From Methylobacterium sp. J-026 (lineage in GTDB: Bacteria > Pseudomonadota > Alphaproteobacteria > Rhizobiales > Beijerinckiaceae): a stretch of DNA of 64,000 nucleotides. Below the pieces are notes generated by a model. The model saw only the letters and a list, made by a program, of their open reading frames with translations. It had not been told where the DNA came from and did no database searches. This document shows, piece after piece, positions 55,602-63,630 of this stretch. The first letter of the stretch is position 1. Each line of letters begins with the position of its first letter. Where the stretch lies: the NCBI RefSeq assembly GCF_022829585.1, contig NZ_JAKSYC010000267.1, positions 17,666-81,665 of the forward strand, written 5' to 3'. The position numbers were made by a program, and so were the translations under genes.

Positions 55602-56792
55602 TCAGTGCACGCCCAGCCAGTCGCGCAGCATCTGCTCCTGCTTGCCGAAGGCGTGCTCTGGCCCATGGCCGTTCTTGACCATCGGGGCCTTGAAGAAGGT
55701 CGAGAGCTGCTCCTGCACGCCACCGTCGCCGCGCTTGTTGGCGAGGTCGAGCACCCGGGCGATCTCGATGACCAGGGGCGCGGCCAGGATCGAGTCCTTG
55801 CAGAGGAAGTTGACCTTGATCTGCATGCGCTGGCCCATGAAGCCGGTGACGTCGATGTTGTCCCAGGCCTCCTTGTCGTCGCCGCGCGGGCGGTAATAGT
55901 GGATGTGCACGAGGTGGTCCTCGACCGGGTAGCCGAGGATCGAATCGAGCACCGTGCCCTTGGTGTTGAGCTTCGACTGCAGCGAGTTCGGGTCGTTCAG
56001 GGCGAGGCCGTCGCGGTTGCCGAGGATGTTGGTCGAGAACCAGCCGTCGACATGCAGCGCGCGCGCCTTGAAGGCGGGGGCGAGCACGGTCTTCATCATG
56101 GTCTGTCCGGTCTTGCCGTCCTTGCCGGCGACCGGGACGTTCAGCTCCTTGGCGAGATCGAGGAGCGCCGGCACGTCGGCGGCGACGCTCGGCGTGAAGT
56201 TCGCGTAAGGGATGCCGCTCTTGATCGCCGCGTAGGCGTAGAGCATCGCCGGCGAGATCGCCTCGTCGCTCGAATCCAGGCCCTTCTCGAAGGCCGCCGT
56301 GGAGTTCAGGGTCGGGTCGTTCAGATCGGGCCAGCGTTCCGTGGAGGCGAGGTTCACCACCACGACGTCGTCGAGGTTGCTCTCCTTCTGGAACCGGCGC
56401 AGGTCGTTGGCGATGACCGAGACCGCCTCGCGGTGGTCCCGGGCGACGATGCGGTTCTGGCCGTCGATGTTCTTGCAAAACTTGGCGCTGCCCACGGCCG
56501 GCCAGGGGGTGATGCCCTTCAGCGCCGTGGCGCCGTCCTCGATGTCGTCCTTCGAGAGCACGCCGTGGCCGCTCGCCGCGGACGCGAGGTCATCGCCGTT
56601 CAGGTCCCAGCCGCCGAAGACCAGGTCCTTGTAATCGGCCATGCCCGCCACGGAGAGGCCGGCGAGCGGCAGCCCGTCGAGCCGGTTCGAGCCGGATTTG
56701 ATCATCTCGATGCCGGCGATGGCGGTGGTGGCGACGGCGCCCCCCATGCCAACGAAGGCGACACCGACGCGGCGACCGGACTGCATGCTCAT
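55602..56792 (-). CDS. ino1: inositol-3-phosphate synthase
   Basis: A 396-residue NAD-dependent enzyme making 1D-myo-inositol 3-phosphate from glucose 6-phosphate. N-terminal VAFVGMGGAVATTAIAGIEM binds NAD; GWDLNGDDLA, VVVNLASTERWPD, NFTPSVAADVPALLDLAKE, VAGKDGKTGQTMMKTVLAPA and KVNFLCKDSILAAPLVIEI are family signatures. It is of the shorter bacterial type. Inositol is rare in Alphaproteobacteria, so its leading place in this gene run suggests a dedicated product. ATG 56792 (MSMQSG) is chosen; AAGGA lies 12-13 bp upstream. A frame to 56906 lacks support. Confidence 0.97.
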   Translation of the reverse strand: MSMQSGRRVGVAFVGMGGAVATTAIAGIEMIKSGSNRLDGLPLAGLSVAGMADYKDLVFGGWDLNGDDLASAASGHGVLSKDDIEDGATALKGITPWPAVGSAKFCKNIDGQNRIVARDHREAVSVIANDLRRFQKESNLDDVVVVNLASTERWPDLNDPTLNSTAAFEKGLDSSDEAISPAMLYAYAAIKSGIPYANFTPSVAADVPALLDLAKELNVPVAGKDGKTGQTMMKTVLAPAFKARALHVDGWFSTNILGNRDGLALNDPNSLQSKLNTKGTVLDSILGYPVEDHLVHIHYYRPRGDDKEAWDNIDVTGFMGQRMQIKVNFLCKDSILAAPLVIEIARVLDLANKRGDGGVQEQLSTFFKAPMVKNGHGPEHAFGKQEQMLRDWLGVH

Positions 56793-57128
56793 CGGAAAAT
56801 AGTGTCCTTCTGGGGACGCGCGAAGCGTCTTGGGGAAGCGTCTTGGGACGGAAAGGTCGACCCCCCCGGGGCCGTACCTAACTGGCTCCGGCGTGCGGCG
56901 TTCCAAGCCGAATGCGACAACTTTGCGCCTCCAGAGAGCGAGACGTGTCCGGATCGCGGCGTCGGCGCGGCCTTAACGGCCACGGTTAACCCTTCGTTGA
57001 CCGTGCCACGCTTGGATCACCGGGCCGTCCCATTCTGGTCACGGCCGGCGCCGATAGGGCCGCCGCTTCACGGAGCCCGGCCGCCAGATGCCGGGCCGAC
57101 GCAGGGACAGATCTGAAGAGGACCAGTG
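56793..57128. promoter_or_regulatory. divergent promoter region of ino1 and transglycosylase genes, with an inverted repeat
   Basis: These 336 bp hold no gene. CACGGTTAAC (56981-56990) and GTTGACCGTG (56996-57005) form a 10-bp inverted repeat with one mismatch and a 5-bp spacer, next to a second palindrome-like GCGGCCTTAACGGCC. An operator is possible. A moderately AT-rich stretch lies near 56795-56830, just before ino1. Confidence 0.4.
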
Positions 57129-58370
57129 ATGGGGGTTTTCCCGGAGCCGGCGCGTTGCGCCGACGACGTGAGCCGACTCGTGCCGAACGCGAGCCGTTTC
57201 GAGGATGACGCGGTGGCATGGCTGCCGCGGGACGGCCGCGGGACGGGCCGCCGCTCGGGCCGGGCGCGGCTCCGCCAGGTCTCCGGAACGCTGGCCCTGG
57301 GTCTCGTCGCCGGTTTCGGATTGCCGCAGGCGGCCTTCGCGCCGGCCTATTTCGCGCCCCCCGCACAGGCCCACGATCGGGTCGATACCAGCCCCCACGC
57401 GGCCCGGGCCCTCGCCGCCGAGGCTCCGGCGCCGGATTTTCCGTTGCGGTCGAGCCTCGACCAGGACGTGCCGCAGGACGCCTCGACCGAGGCCCCGACC
57501 GACTGGAACGGCCTGCCCGTGCCGGAGCAGGAGCCCGCCACGACGGCGCTGATCCAGGACGACCTCGCCGCCCTGCCGCGGATGACGCAGGATCAGGGCG
57601 CGGACGCGGTCCGGTTCGGCGAGCGCTCCGTGCCGCGCAAGGTGGTCGACACGATCGTGAAGGCCTCCGACGAGGCCGGCGTCGACCCCGTCTACATGAT
57701 GGCGCTGGCCGATAAGGAATCGAGCTTCGACACGGACGCGAAGGCCGCGACCTCCTCGGCCCAGGGACTGTTCCAGTTCGTCGCCCGGACCTGGCTGGAG
57801 ATGATCCGCGATTACGGCGCCCGCTACGGGCTCGCCGACGAGGCCGCCGCCGTGAAGGGCCGGGGCAATGCGATCACCGTGGCCGGCGCCATGCGCGCCC
57901 GGGTGCTCGGCCTGCGCAACGACCCGCGGATCGCGGCGCTGATGGCCGCCGAACTGATCAAGCGGGACCGGGAGCGGATCGAGGCCCGGCTCGGCCGCGC
58001 GCTGACCACCACGGAACTCTACCTCGCCCACTTCCTCGGCACCGCCAGCGCCGGGCGTTTCCTGTCGCTGTCCTCCGAGAAGCCCGACGAGGTCGCGGGC
58101 CGGGAGTTTCGCAGCGCCGCCCGGGCCAATCGCGGCCTGTTCACCGAGAAGGCCGGCGGCAGGCGCCGCAGCCTGACGGTCGCCGAATTGCACGGCCGGA
58201 TCGACGGCATGATCGACCGGCGGCTCAATCGCTATCAGGGCGTGGCCGCGGTGGCGGTGGCGCTCGACAAGGCGCCGGCCCCGACCGAGACCGCCACGGA
58301 GGATACGGCCCCGGATGCCGGCCCCCGCCGCGTCGAGGTGACGGAGGCGCTGCCGCCGGACGGCGTGTGA
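57129..58370 (+). CDS. lytic transglycosylase (SLT domain), exported or membrane-anchored
   Basis: A 413-residue peptidoglycan-cleaving enzyme. A membrane or signal segment lies at about residues 50-75 (LALGLVAGFGLPQAAFAPAY) after an Arg-rich cytoplasmic stretch. The SLT domain has the catalytic Glu in MALADKESSFDTDAKAATSS with SAQGLFQFVARTWLEM, then ELYLAHFLGTASAGRFL. The N-terminal 150 residues and the last 40 are low complexity (Pro/Asp/Glu). GAGGA stands 6 bp before the ATG at 57129; a GTG at 57126 is in frame. Divergent from ino1. Confidence 0.92.
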   Translation: MGVFPEPARCADDVSRLVPNASRFEDDAVAWLPRDGRGTGRRSGRARLRQVSGTLALGLVAGFGLPQAAFAPAYFAPPAQAHDRVDTSPHAARALAAEAPAPDFPLRSSLDQDVPQDASTEAPTDWNGLPVPEQEPATTALIQDDLAALPRMTQDQGADAVRFGERSVPRKVVDTIVKASDEAGVDPVYMMALADKESSFDTDAKAATSSAQGLFQFVARTWLEMIRDYGARYGLADEAAAVKGRGNAITVAGAMRARVLGLRNDPRIAALMAAELIKRDRERIEARLGRALTTTELYLAHFLGTASAGRFLSLSSEKPDEVAGREFRSAARANRGLFTEKAGGRRRSLTVAELHGRIDGMIDRRLNRYQGVAAVAVALDKAPAPTETATEDTAPDAGPRRVEVTEALPPDGV

Positions 58371-58964
58371 GCGGCACCGGGTCCGGTCTCGCTCCTGGGT
58401 GCTCCGGACTTGAGGCTCGACGCCGGCGGCTGAGCGCGATGGCTCCCCCGCCACGTGGGGTGACGGTGTTCACGGGCCGCCCGGACAAGGCACGACGCGC
58501 CCCCTCTGCCGTACGGGCTACGTGAGTCACGCATCCCGCTCCGGATCGTCCTCGGCTTGAACGAAGGCTCGCTCCAGCGCTGCCACGCGCCCGCCCTGCC
58601 CCCTCTGCGGGCTACCGGATGCCCACATCTTCGATGAAAGCGGGCAGCGGCCGGACACAGTCGCGTCTTCCTCCCCCCTCTGCGGGGCCGGGTGGCCCCA
58701 GCGTCAGCAGGGGTCGGGTCGGGACGTAGTCCCGCAAGAGGGAAACCCGGTTTTCAGAAGACGGCGCGGCCCTCATGAAGGCTTACGCTACCTTCTGCAG
58801 CGTCGCTCCCCTCTCCCGCCCCCTCCGGGGGCACCCTCCCCCGCAGAGGGGGGAGGGAGGGCGCGTGTCATCTCTGGGGCGGGCCTGAAGTCCATCCGGA
58901 ACGATCCAAAACCCGATGTGCGAACCGCTTCGCCCGCACGAAGACGGAGACCGCCGCCCCCCGT
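58371..58964. other. long gene-free region containing repeat C copy 3
   Basis: These 594 bp carry no convincing coding frame. The middle (58662-58865) is a palindromic repeat. At 58611-58660, CTACCGGATGCCCACATCTT and GATGAAAGCGGGCAG look like a further repeat: 13 bases of it (CCGGATGCCCACA) recur in reverse orientation near 62480. Short frames are translations of these repeats. Confidence 0.6.
58662..58865. repeat. palindromic repeat, family C copy 3
   Basis: CGCGTCTTCCTCCCCCCTCT at the left pairs with the reverse complement of CAGAGGGGGGAGGGAGGGCG at the right, leaving CGCG at both ends. The inner part (AACCCGGTTTTCAGAAGACG, ACCTTCTGCAGCGTCGCTCC, CCTCTCCCGCCCCC) is clearly homologous to copy 2 at 53276 over about 100 bp, so copies share more than the arms. 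Confidence 0.85.
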
Positions 58965-59378
58965 TCAATCGCCGATCCGGCCGCGCTTGTACCCGAAGCC
59001 CGGTATCTCGCAGCCGCAGGACGCGTCGGGCGGCGCGGGCGGTGTCGGGCAGGTCCCGCGGGACGTGACGCAGACGCTGTCGTCCCACCGGCGCCGGTCG
59101 AAGGAGTCGCGGCCCCGATCCCGGGGGCGCTCATACCCGTCGTAGGGCGGCGGCGGGGGACGCCGCGACCAGTCCCAGTCGTCGTCGCCCGCCGGCGGCG
59201 GCGGCGGGCGGGGCACGGGCCTGGACGGGGCGTATTCGTAGCGGTCCGGTCCGGGCTGTCCGTAGATGTAGACCTTCGGATCCGGGCCGACCTGCGCCGC
59301 CGCGGGACCGGCGAGCGGCGCGCCCAGGGTGAAGATCGCCAAGACCGCCACGGTCGCATGCGTGATCCGCCGTCCCAT
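58965..59378 (-). CDS. small exported Pro/Arg/Asp-rich protein
   Basis: A 137-residue protein with a signal peptide (ATVAVLAIFTLGAPLAGPAAA). The mature part is of low complexity: PDPKVYIYGQPGPDRYEYAP, proline runs and RDRGRDSFDRRRW, ending with four cysteines in VCVTSRGTCPTPP and ASCGCEIPGFGYKRG. Probably secreted and partly disordered. Function unknown. It is divergent from the DUF2948-hisD operon. Confidence 0.75.
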   Translation of the reverse strand: MGRRITHATVAVLAIFTLGAPLAGPAAAQVGPDPKVYIYGQPGPDRYEYAPSRPVPRPPPPPAGDDDWDWSRRPPPPPYDGYERPRDRGRDSFDRRRWDDSVCVTSRGTCPTPPAPPDASCGCEIPGFGYKRGRIGD

Positions 59379-59591
59379 CCCGGTCCTGCCTCGAATCCTC
59401 GGACGCGCGATCCTGCGCGTTCGGGCTGGCCTGAACCTGTGCCGCGGCGAAAACGCAGGGGGATCGCGATCGCGGGCGCGGCCGTTGCCCGAACGGGATC
59501 GGGCCGCTACCTACGCTCTGCCGTGCGCCGACCCGCCGCCATCCCGTCCAACCCCATCCCGCCCGGCCCAGAGTCACCCGAGGACCGCTTC

Positions 59592-60071
59592 ATGGAGCTG
59601 CTCAGGCTCGCCGCCCTCGACGCCGAGGACCTGACCGTGATCTCCGCGCATCTCCAGGACGCGATCCTGCGGCCGGAGGATCTGACCTACCTCGGCGACG
59701 AGCAGCGGTTCCTGATGGTCGCGCGACGCTTCGACTGGACGCCCGACGTCCCGCCCCGGCGGCGCCTCACCGGCCTGCATGTCGAGCGCGTCCGCGCCGT
59801 GAGGACGCGCGGGCTCGTGCGGGACGACGCGATGCCCATGAGCCTGCTGGCCCTGACCTTCGCAGCCACCGACGCGCCCTCCGGCCACGTCGATCTCGTC
59901 TTCTCCGGGGGCGCGGCGGTCCGGCTGGAGGTCGAATGCATCGAGGTCCGGATGAAGGATCTCGGTCCGGTCTGGGAGGCGGCCACGCGCCCCGGCCACG
60001 ACGTCGACCGGATCGATCTCGACAGGACCAGCATCGACAGGGCCAACCCGGCCCCCGGCCCGGCGGCCTGA
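59592..60071 (+). CDS. DUF2948 family protein
   Basis: A 159-residue protein conserved in Alphaproteobacteria just upstream of hisD. It starts MELLRLAALDAEDLTVISAH and contains LQDAILRPEDLTYLGDEQRF, LVARRFDW-like and GGAAVRLEVECIEVRMKDLG stretches. Function unknown; the fixed position with hisD suggests a shared operon rather than a histidine role. The ATG at 59592 opens the conserved domain. hisD follows after 19 bp. Confidence 0.9.
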   Translation: MELLRLAALDAEDLTVISAHLQDAILRPEDLTYLGDEQRFLMVARRFDWTPDVPPRRRLTGLHVERVRAVRTRGLVRDDAMPMSLLALTFAATDAPSGHVDLVFSGGAAVRLEVECIEVRMKDLGPVWEAATRPGHDVDRIDLDRTSIDRANPAPGPAA

Positions 60072-60090
60072 GAGGAGACAGAGGCTTCCG

Positions 60091-61386
60091 ATGGTCCGGC
60101 TCGACAGCACAGATCCGCATTTCGCCGCCGATTTCGCGCGGCTGCTCACGGTCAAGCGCGAGATTTCCGAGGACGTGGACGAGGCCGTGCGCGGCATCAT
60201 CGCCGACGTGGTCGCCCGGGGCGACGACGCCCTGGTGGACTTCACGCGGCGGTTCGACCGGCTCGGGGCGGCGTTTTCCGCCGGGACCCTCCGGGTCACC
60301 GAGGCGGAGATCGCCGCTGCGGTCGCCGCCTGCCCGCCGGACGCCCTGGGGGCCCTGCGCCTGGCCGCGGAGCGGATCGAGGGCTTCCACCGCGCCCAGC
60401 GGCCGACGGATCACCGCGCCACCGACGCCCTAGGGGTGACGGCCGGCTGGCGCTGGACGGCGCTGGAATCGGTCGGCCTCTACGTGCCGGGCGGGACGGC
60501 GAGCTACCCCTCCTCGGTGCTGATGAACGCGCTGCCGGCCCGGGTCGCCGGCGTGCCGCGCCTCGTCATGGTGGTGCCGACCCCGGATGGGCAGATGAAC
60601 CCGCTGGTGCTCGCCGCCGCGCAGCTCGCCGGCGTCCACGAGGTCTACCGGGTCGGCGGCGCCCAGGCGGTCGCGGCACTCGCCTACGGCACCGCCACCA
60701 TCGCGCCGGTCGCCAAGATCGTCGGCCCCGGCAACGCCTGGGTGGCGGCGGCCAAGCGCCGGGTGTTCGGCCAGGTCGGCATCGACATGATCGCCGGCCC
60801 CTCCGAGGTGCTGATCCTGGCCGACGGCCACGCCAATCCGGACTGGATCGCCGCGGACCTCCTGGCCCAGGCCGAGCACGACGTGGCCGCCCAGGCGATC
60901 CTGGTCACCGACAGCGCCGATCTCGCCGGTGCCGTGGAGGCGGCGGTCGAGCGCGCGCTCACCACCCTGCCCCGCCGGGAGATCGCCCGGGCGAGCTGGC
61001 GCGATTACGGCGCCGTCATCCGGGTGCGCGACTTCGACGAGGCCGTCCCGCTGGTCGACCGCCTCGCCCCCGAGCACCTGGAGATCGAGACCCAGGATGC
61101 CGAGGCACTGGCCGCCAAGGTCCGCAATGCCGGGGCGATCTTCCTCGGCTCCCACACGCCGGAGGCGATCGGCGACTATGTCGGCGGCCCCAACCACGTC
61201 CTGCCCACCGCCCGCTCGGCGCGGTTCTCCTCGGGGCTCGGGGTGCTCGACTTCATGAAGCGGACCACGATCCTGGCCTGCACCCCGGAGAGCTTGCGGG
61301 CGCTCGGCCCGGCGGCGATAACCCTCGGCCGGTCCGAGGGCCTGGAGGGGCATGCCCGCTCCGTCGCGATCCGGTTGAACCTGTGA
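60091..61386 (+). CDS. hisD: histidinol dehydrogenase
   Basis: A 431-residue zinc enzyme that oxidises L-histidinol to L-histidine in two NAD-dependent steps. Landmarks: [71 protein letters not shown], the catalytic His in [10 protein letters not shown], and [10 protein letters not shown]. Full length. AGAGG lies before the ATG. Other his genes are elsewhere, as usual in Alphaproteobacteria. Confidence 0.99.
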   Translation: MVRLDSTDPHFAADFARLLTVKREISEDVDEAVRGIIADVVARGDDALVDFTRRFDRLGAAFSAGTLRVTEAEIAAAVAACPPDALGALRLAAERIEGFHRAQRPTDHRATDALGVTAGWRWTALESVGLYVPGGTASYPSSVLMNALPARVAGVPRLVMVVPTPDGQMNPLVLAAAQLAGVHEVYRVGGAQAVAALAYGTATIAPVAKIVGPGNAWVAAAKRRVFGQVGIDMIAGPSEVLILADGHANPDWIAADLLAQAEHDVAAQAILVTDSADLAGAVEAAVERALTTLPRREIARASWRDYGAVIRVRDFDEAVPLVDRLAPEHLEIETQDAEALAAKVRNAGAIFLGSHTPEAIGDYVGGPNHVLPTARSARFSSGLGVLDFMKRTTILACTPESLRALGPAAITLGRSEGLEGHARSVAIRLNL

Positions 61387-61396
61387 GGTTTTGGGG

Positions 61397-61879
61397 ATGG
61401 CGGAGAAGCAGCGCGGGCCGAACCGCCTCGCGAAGGTGAGCCTGGACGAGGCGTCCATCGCCCGCGGCAACCCGGACCAGGAGCACGAGCGGGCGATCGC
61501 CCTGTTCGACATCCTGGAGGACAACGTCTTCGCCATCCCCGGGCGCGAGGGCCCCTATGTCCTGACGCTGGGCCTGGTGGAGAACAAGCTGTCCTTCGCG
61601 ATCGGCACCGTGGAGGGCGATCCGGTGATGACGCACCTCCTGTCGCTGACGCCGTTCCGGCGGGTGATCCGCGACTACGAGATGATCTGCGAGAGCTATT
61701 ACAACGCGATCCGCACCGCCTCCCCGTCGCAGATCGAGGCGATCGACATGGGACGGCGGGGCCTGCACAACGAGGCGTCCGAGACCCTGCGGCAGCGCCT
61801 CGAAGGCAAGGTCGACCTCGACCACGACACGGCGCGCCGCCTGTTCACCCTGATCTTCGCCCTGCACTGGAAGGGCTAG
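61397..61879 (+). CDS. UPF0262 family protein
   Basis: A 160-residue cytoplasmic protein of the alphaproteobacterial UPF0262 family: [69 protein letters not shown] and [18 protein letters not shown]. Role unknown; always near hisD. ATG 61397 follows the hisD stop by 10 bp; a TTG at 61391 is in frame but less likely. Confidence 0.93.
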   Translation: MAEKQRGPNRLAKVSLDEASIARGNPDQEHERAIALFDILEDNVFAIPGREGPYVLTLGLVENKLSFAIGTVEGDPVMTHLLSLTPFRRVIRDYEMICESYYNAIRTASPSQIEAIDMGRRGLHNEASETLRQRLEGKVDLDHDTARRLFTLIFALHWKG

Positions 61880-61902
61880 GGCGCCGTCCGGCCCCGAGCG
61901 CG

Positions 61903-62373
61903 ATGGCTGACCCCGTCCCCGAGACCATTCCCAAGAAGCGGCGGGTCCAGTCGGTCCTGTTCATGTGCAACTACAACGCCGTGCGCTCGGTGGCCGCGGA
62001 GGCGATCGCGCGCGCCTATTTCGGCAAGTCGACCTACGTGCAGTCCGCCGGGGTGCGCTCCGGCGAGCCGACGGACCCCTTCATGATCGCGGCGCTCGAC
62101 GAACTCGGCATCGACGCGAGCCGGCACCGCCCCCGCACCATCGAGGAGTTGGAGGACTGGGAGGGGCTGAACTTCGACCTCATCATCACCCTCGCGCCGG
62201 AGGCCCACCACCGGGCCCTCGCCCTGACGCACACGCTCGCGGCCGACGTGGAATACTGGCCGACCCCGGACCCGACGCTGCTGCAGGACGCCTCCCGGGA
62301 GCAGCGCCTGGACGCCTATCGCGATGTCCGCGACGGGCTGACCCGACGGATCAAGGCCAGGCTCAAGGGGTAG
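61903..62373 (+). CDS. low molecular weight phosphotyrosine phosphatase-like / ArsC-like protein
   Basis: A 156-residue LMW-PTP fold protein. The phosphate loop is Cys22 in LFMCNYNAVRS (C-x5-R), followed by AEAIARAYFGKSTYVQSAG, and the acid loop in PTPDPTLLQD. The family includes tyrosine phosphatases and arsenate reductases; the hisD-UPF0262-linked group is usually annotated as low molecular weight phosphatase and its substrate is not known. It follows UPF0262 by 23 bp in the same operon. Confidence 0.92.
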   Translation: MADPVPETIPKKRRVQSVLFMCNYNAVRSVAAEAIARAYFGKSTYVQSAGVRSGEPTDPFMIAALDELGIDASRHRPRTIEELEDWEGLNFDLIITLAPEAHHRALALTHTLAADVEYWPTPDPTLLQDASREQRLDAYRDVRDGLTRRIKARLKG

Positions 62374-62555
62374 CCGCGCCGGGCCGCGTCACGCCTCGGG
62401 CTGGGATGCCCGGCCGCGGTCGCAGCCTGCGGAGTCACCGCGCATGATGGTGGACGCACCCTGCCGGTCCCACAACGTGTGGGCATCCGGTCGGCAAGCC
62501 CACGATGCAAATTCCTGCTACAAACCGTTCGCAAAGAATGATTCGGTAGCCCGTC

Positions 62556-62999
62556 ATGACGATCGTCCGTTATTGCAGCGCAATTTTTATTCTATACACA
62601 TTCTTAATCTGCTCCGCCGACTCACAATGGAGTCCGGCCGGCGGGCTACTCGATGTCCCGGTCACGAACAACTGTTCCGTAACGCGGGACGAGGTCGCCA
62701 CGGCGAAGTCGGACGGGATCTTCTACTGTCCGGTACGCGCCAGGATTGTCGATTCTCAGGTGGCGGATGCGAGTCATTTCGATCTTGTTCACGCCTATGC
62801 GATCCTGGCGATCCATACCAGTTCCAAGAAGCTGGCCGATTGTTGGGCCGCGCATCGTCTGGCAACGGCCCCGAATGGCCCGTACTATGTCCGGCAGTGG
62901 ATCACCTACTGGAGAGCGTACGGCGCGAAGAATTTCAGCTACGGCGCGCCCGAGCAGAGGATCGCCAACGTCAGGAGCTGCTGCGCCTGCGGGGTTTGA
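62556..62999 (+). CDS. small exported Cys-containing protein, unknown
   Basis: A 147-residue protein with a signal peptide (YCSAIFILYTFLICSADS). The mature part has several Cys (NNCSVTRDE, FYCPVRARIV, LADCWAAH, SCCACGV) and aromatic-rich segments (PYYVRQWITYWRAYGAKNF). Base composition is visibly lower in GC than neighbours, hinting at recent acquisition. A palindrome CCCACA-ACG-TGTGGG lies 73-87 bp upstream. No family recognised. Confidence 0.65.
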   Translation: MTIVRYCSAIFILYTFLICSADSQWSPAGGLLDVPVTNNCSVTRDEVATAKSDGIFYCPVRARIVDSQVADASHFDLVHAYAILAIHTSSKKLADCWAAHRLATAPNGPYYVRQWITYWRAYGAKNFSYGAPEQRIANVRSCCACGV

Positions 63000-63175
63000 G
63001 GATGGGGCGCATCGCGCCGATCCCCGGTCCGGGCTGATGCTCGCGACGAGGCGGCGGGCGTTCTGCGCGCGGCCCCGGTCACCCTCGGGCGAGGCGAACC
63101 GGCGTCCGGCGCGGCGGCGAGCGCCGTAGCGCATCCGTTCGAAACCCGGATCGCCGTTCGGGCGCCGCTCCGGCC

Positions 63176-63514
63176 TCAGCCGGAACCGCCGCCGATCAAC
63201 CATGCCCGGAGGCGGCCGGCCAGCAACGGACGGGCGTGGGTCACGTCCTCGTCGTCGAGGAGCGGGGAGCCCGCCAGGGCGTCGAGATAGGCGCTCTCGG
63301 GAGTCCGGCACGCGCGGAAGGCGGCGTCGGCGGCCCGATCCCGTGCGGTCAGCGCCGCGTGAATCCGGAAATTGCGGGCGAGGCAGTCGCGCCAGATCGT
63401 GTGCCGCGTCGCGGTCTCGCCGGCCGCCCCGGCCGCCCCGGCCGTGCAGGACAGGCCGAGGACGAGCATCGCCACGGCGATGGGCACCGGCAAGATATGG
63501 CGGGCTGGCGGCAT
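63176..63514 (-). CDS. small exported protein, unknown
   Basis: A 112-residue protein with a signal peptide (VPIAVAMLVLGLSCTAGAA) and a short helical mature part (IWRDCLARNFRIHAALTARD, DAAFRACRTPESAYLDALAG) with two Cys that could form a disulfide. Reminiscent of small periplasmic proteins of unknown role in Methylobacterium. It lies convergent to the preceding small gene and downstream of the BTLCP gene on the same strand. Confidence 0.65.
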   Translation of the reverse strand: MPPARHILPVPIAVAMLVLGLSCTAGAAGAAGETATRHTIWRDCLARNFRIHAALTARDRAADAAFRACRTPESAYLDALAGSPLLDDEDVTHARPLLAGRLRAWLIGGGSG

Positions 63515-63560
63515 CGATCGGGCACTCCGTCCGTCCCGGGACAGGGTGGCGCGGAGCGGG

Positions 63561-63575
63561 TTAGCACCCGGTTAA
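63561..63575. promoter_or_regulatory. CtrA-like box
   Basis: TTAG-N7-TTAA (63561-63575, followed by CC) is one mismatch from the CtrA consensus TTAA-N7-TTAA and lies about 47 bp upstream of the small exported gene at 63514. CtrA control of cell-cycle and envelope genes is general in Alphaproteobacteria; this single site is weak evidence. Confidence 0.3.
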
Positions 63576-63630
63576 CCGCCCTCCCCCGATCCCCCGCCGG
63601 ACCGGCGCCCCATCGGCCGTCCTGCCCCGC

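Noticed and set aside
56971..57005. possible CtrA site (TTAA...TTAA) upstream of the transglycosylase gene
   Set aside because: The half-sites are 9 bp apart rather than 7, so it does not fit the consensus.
54504..57116. 870-codon plus-strand open frame
   Set aside because: Antisense to the HD-like gene and ino1, both of which have clear family motifs.
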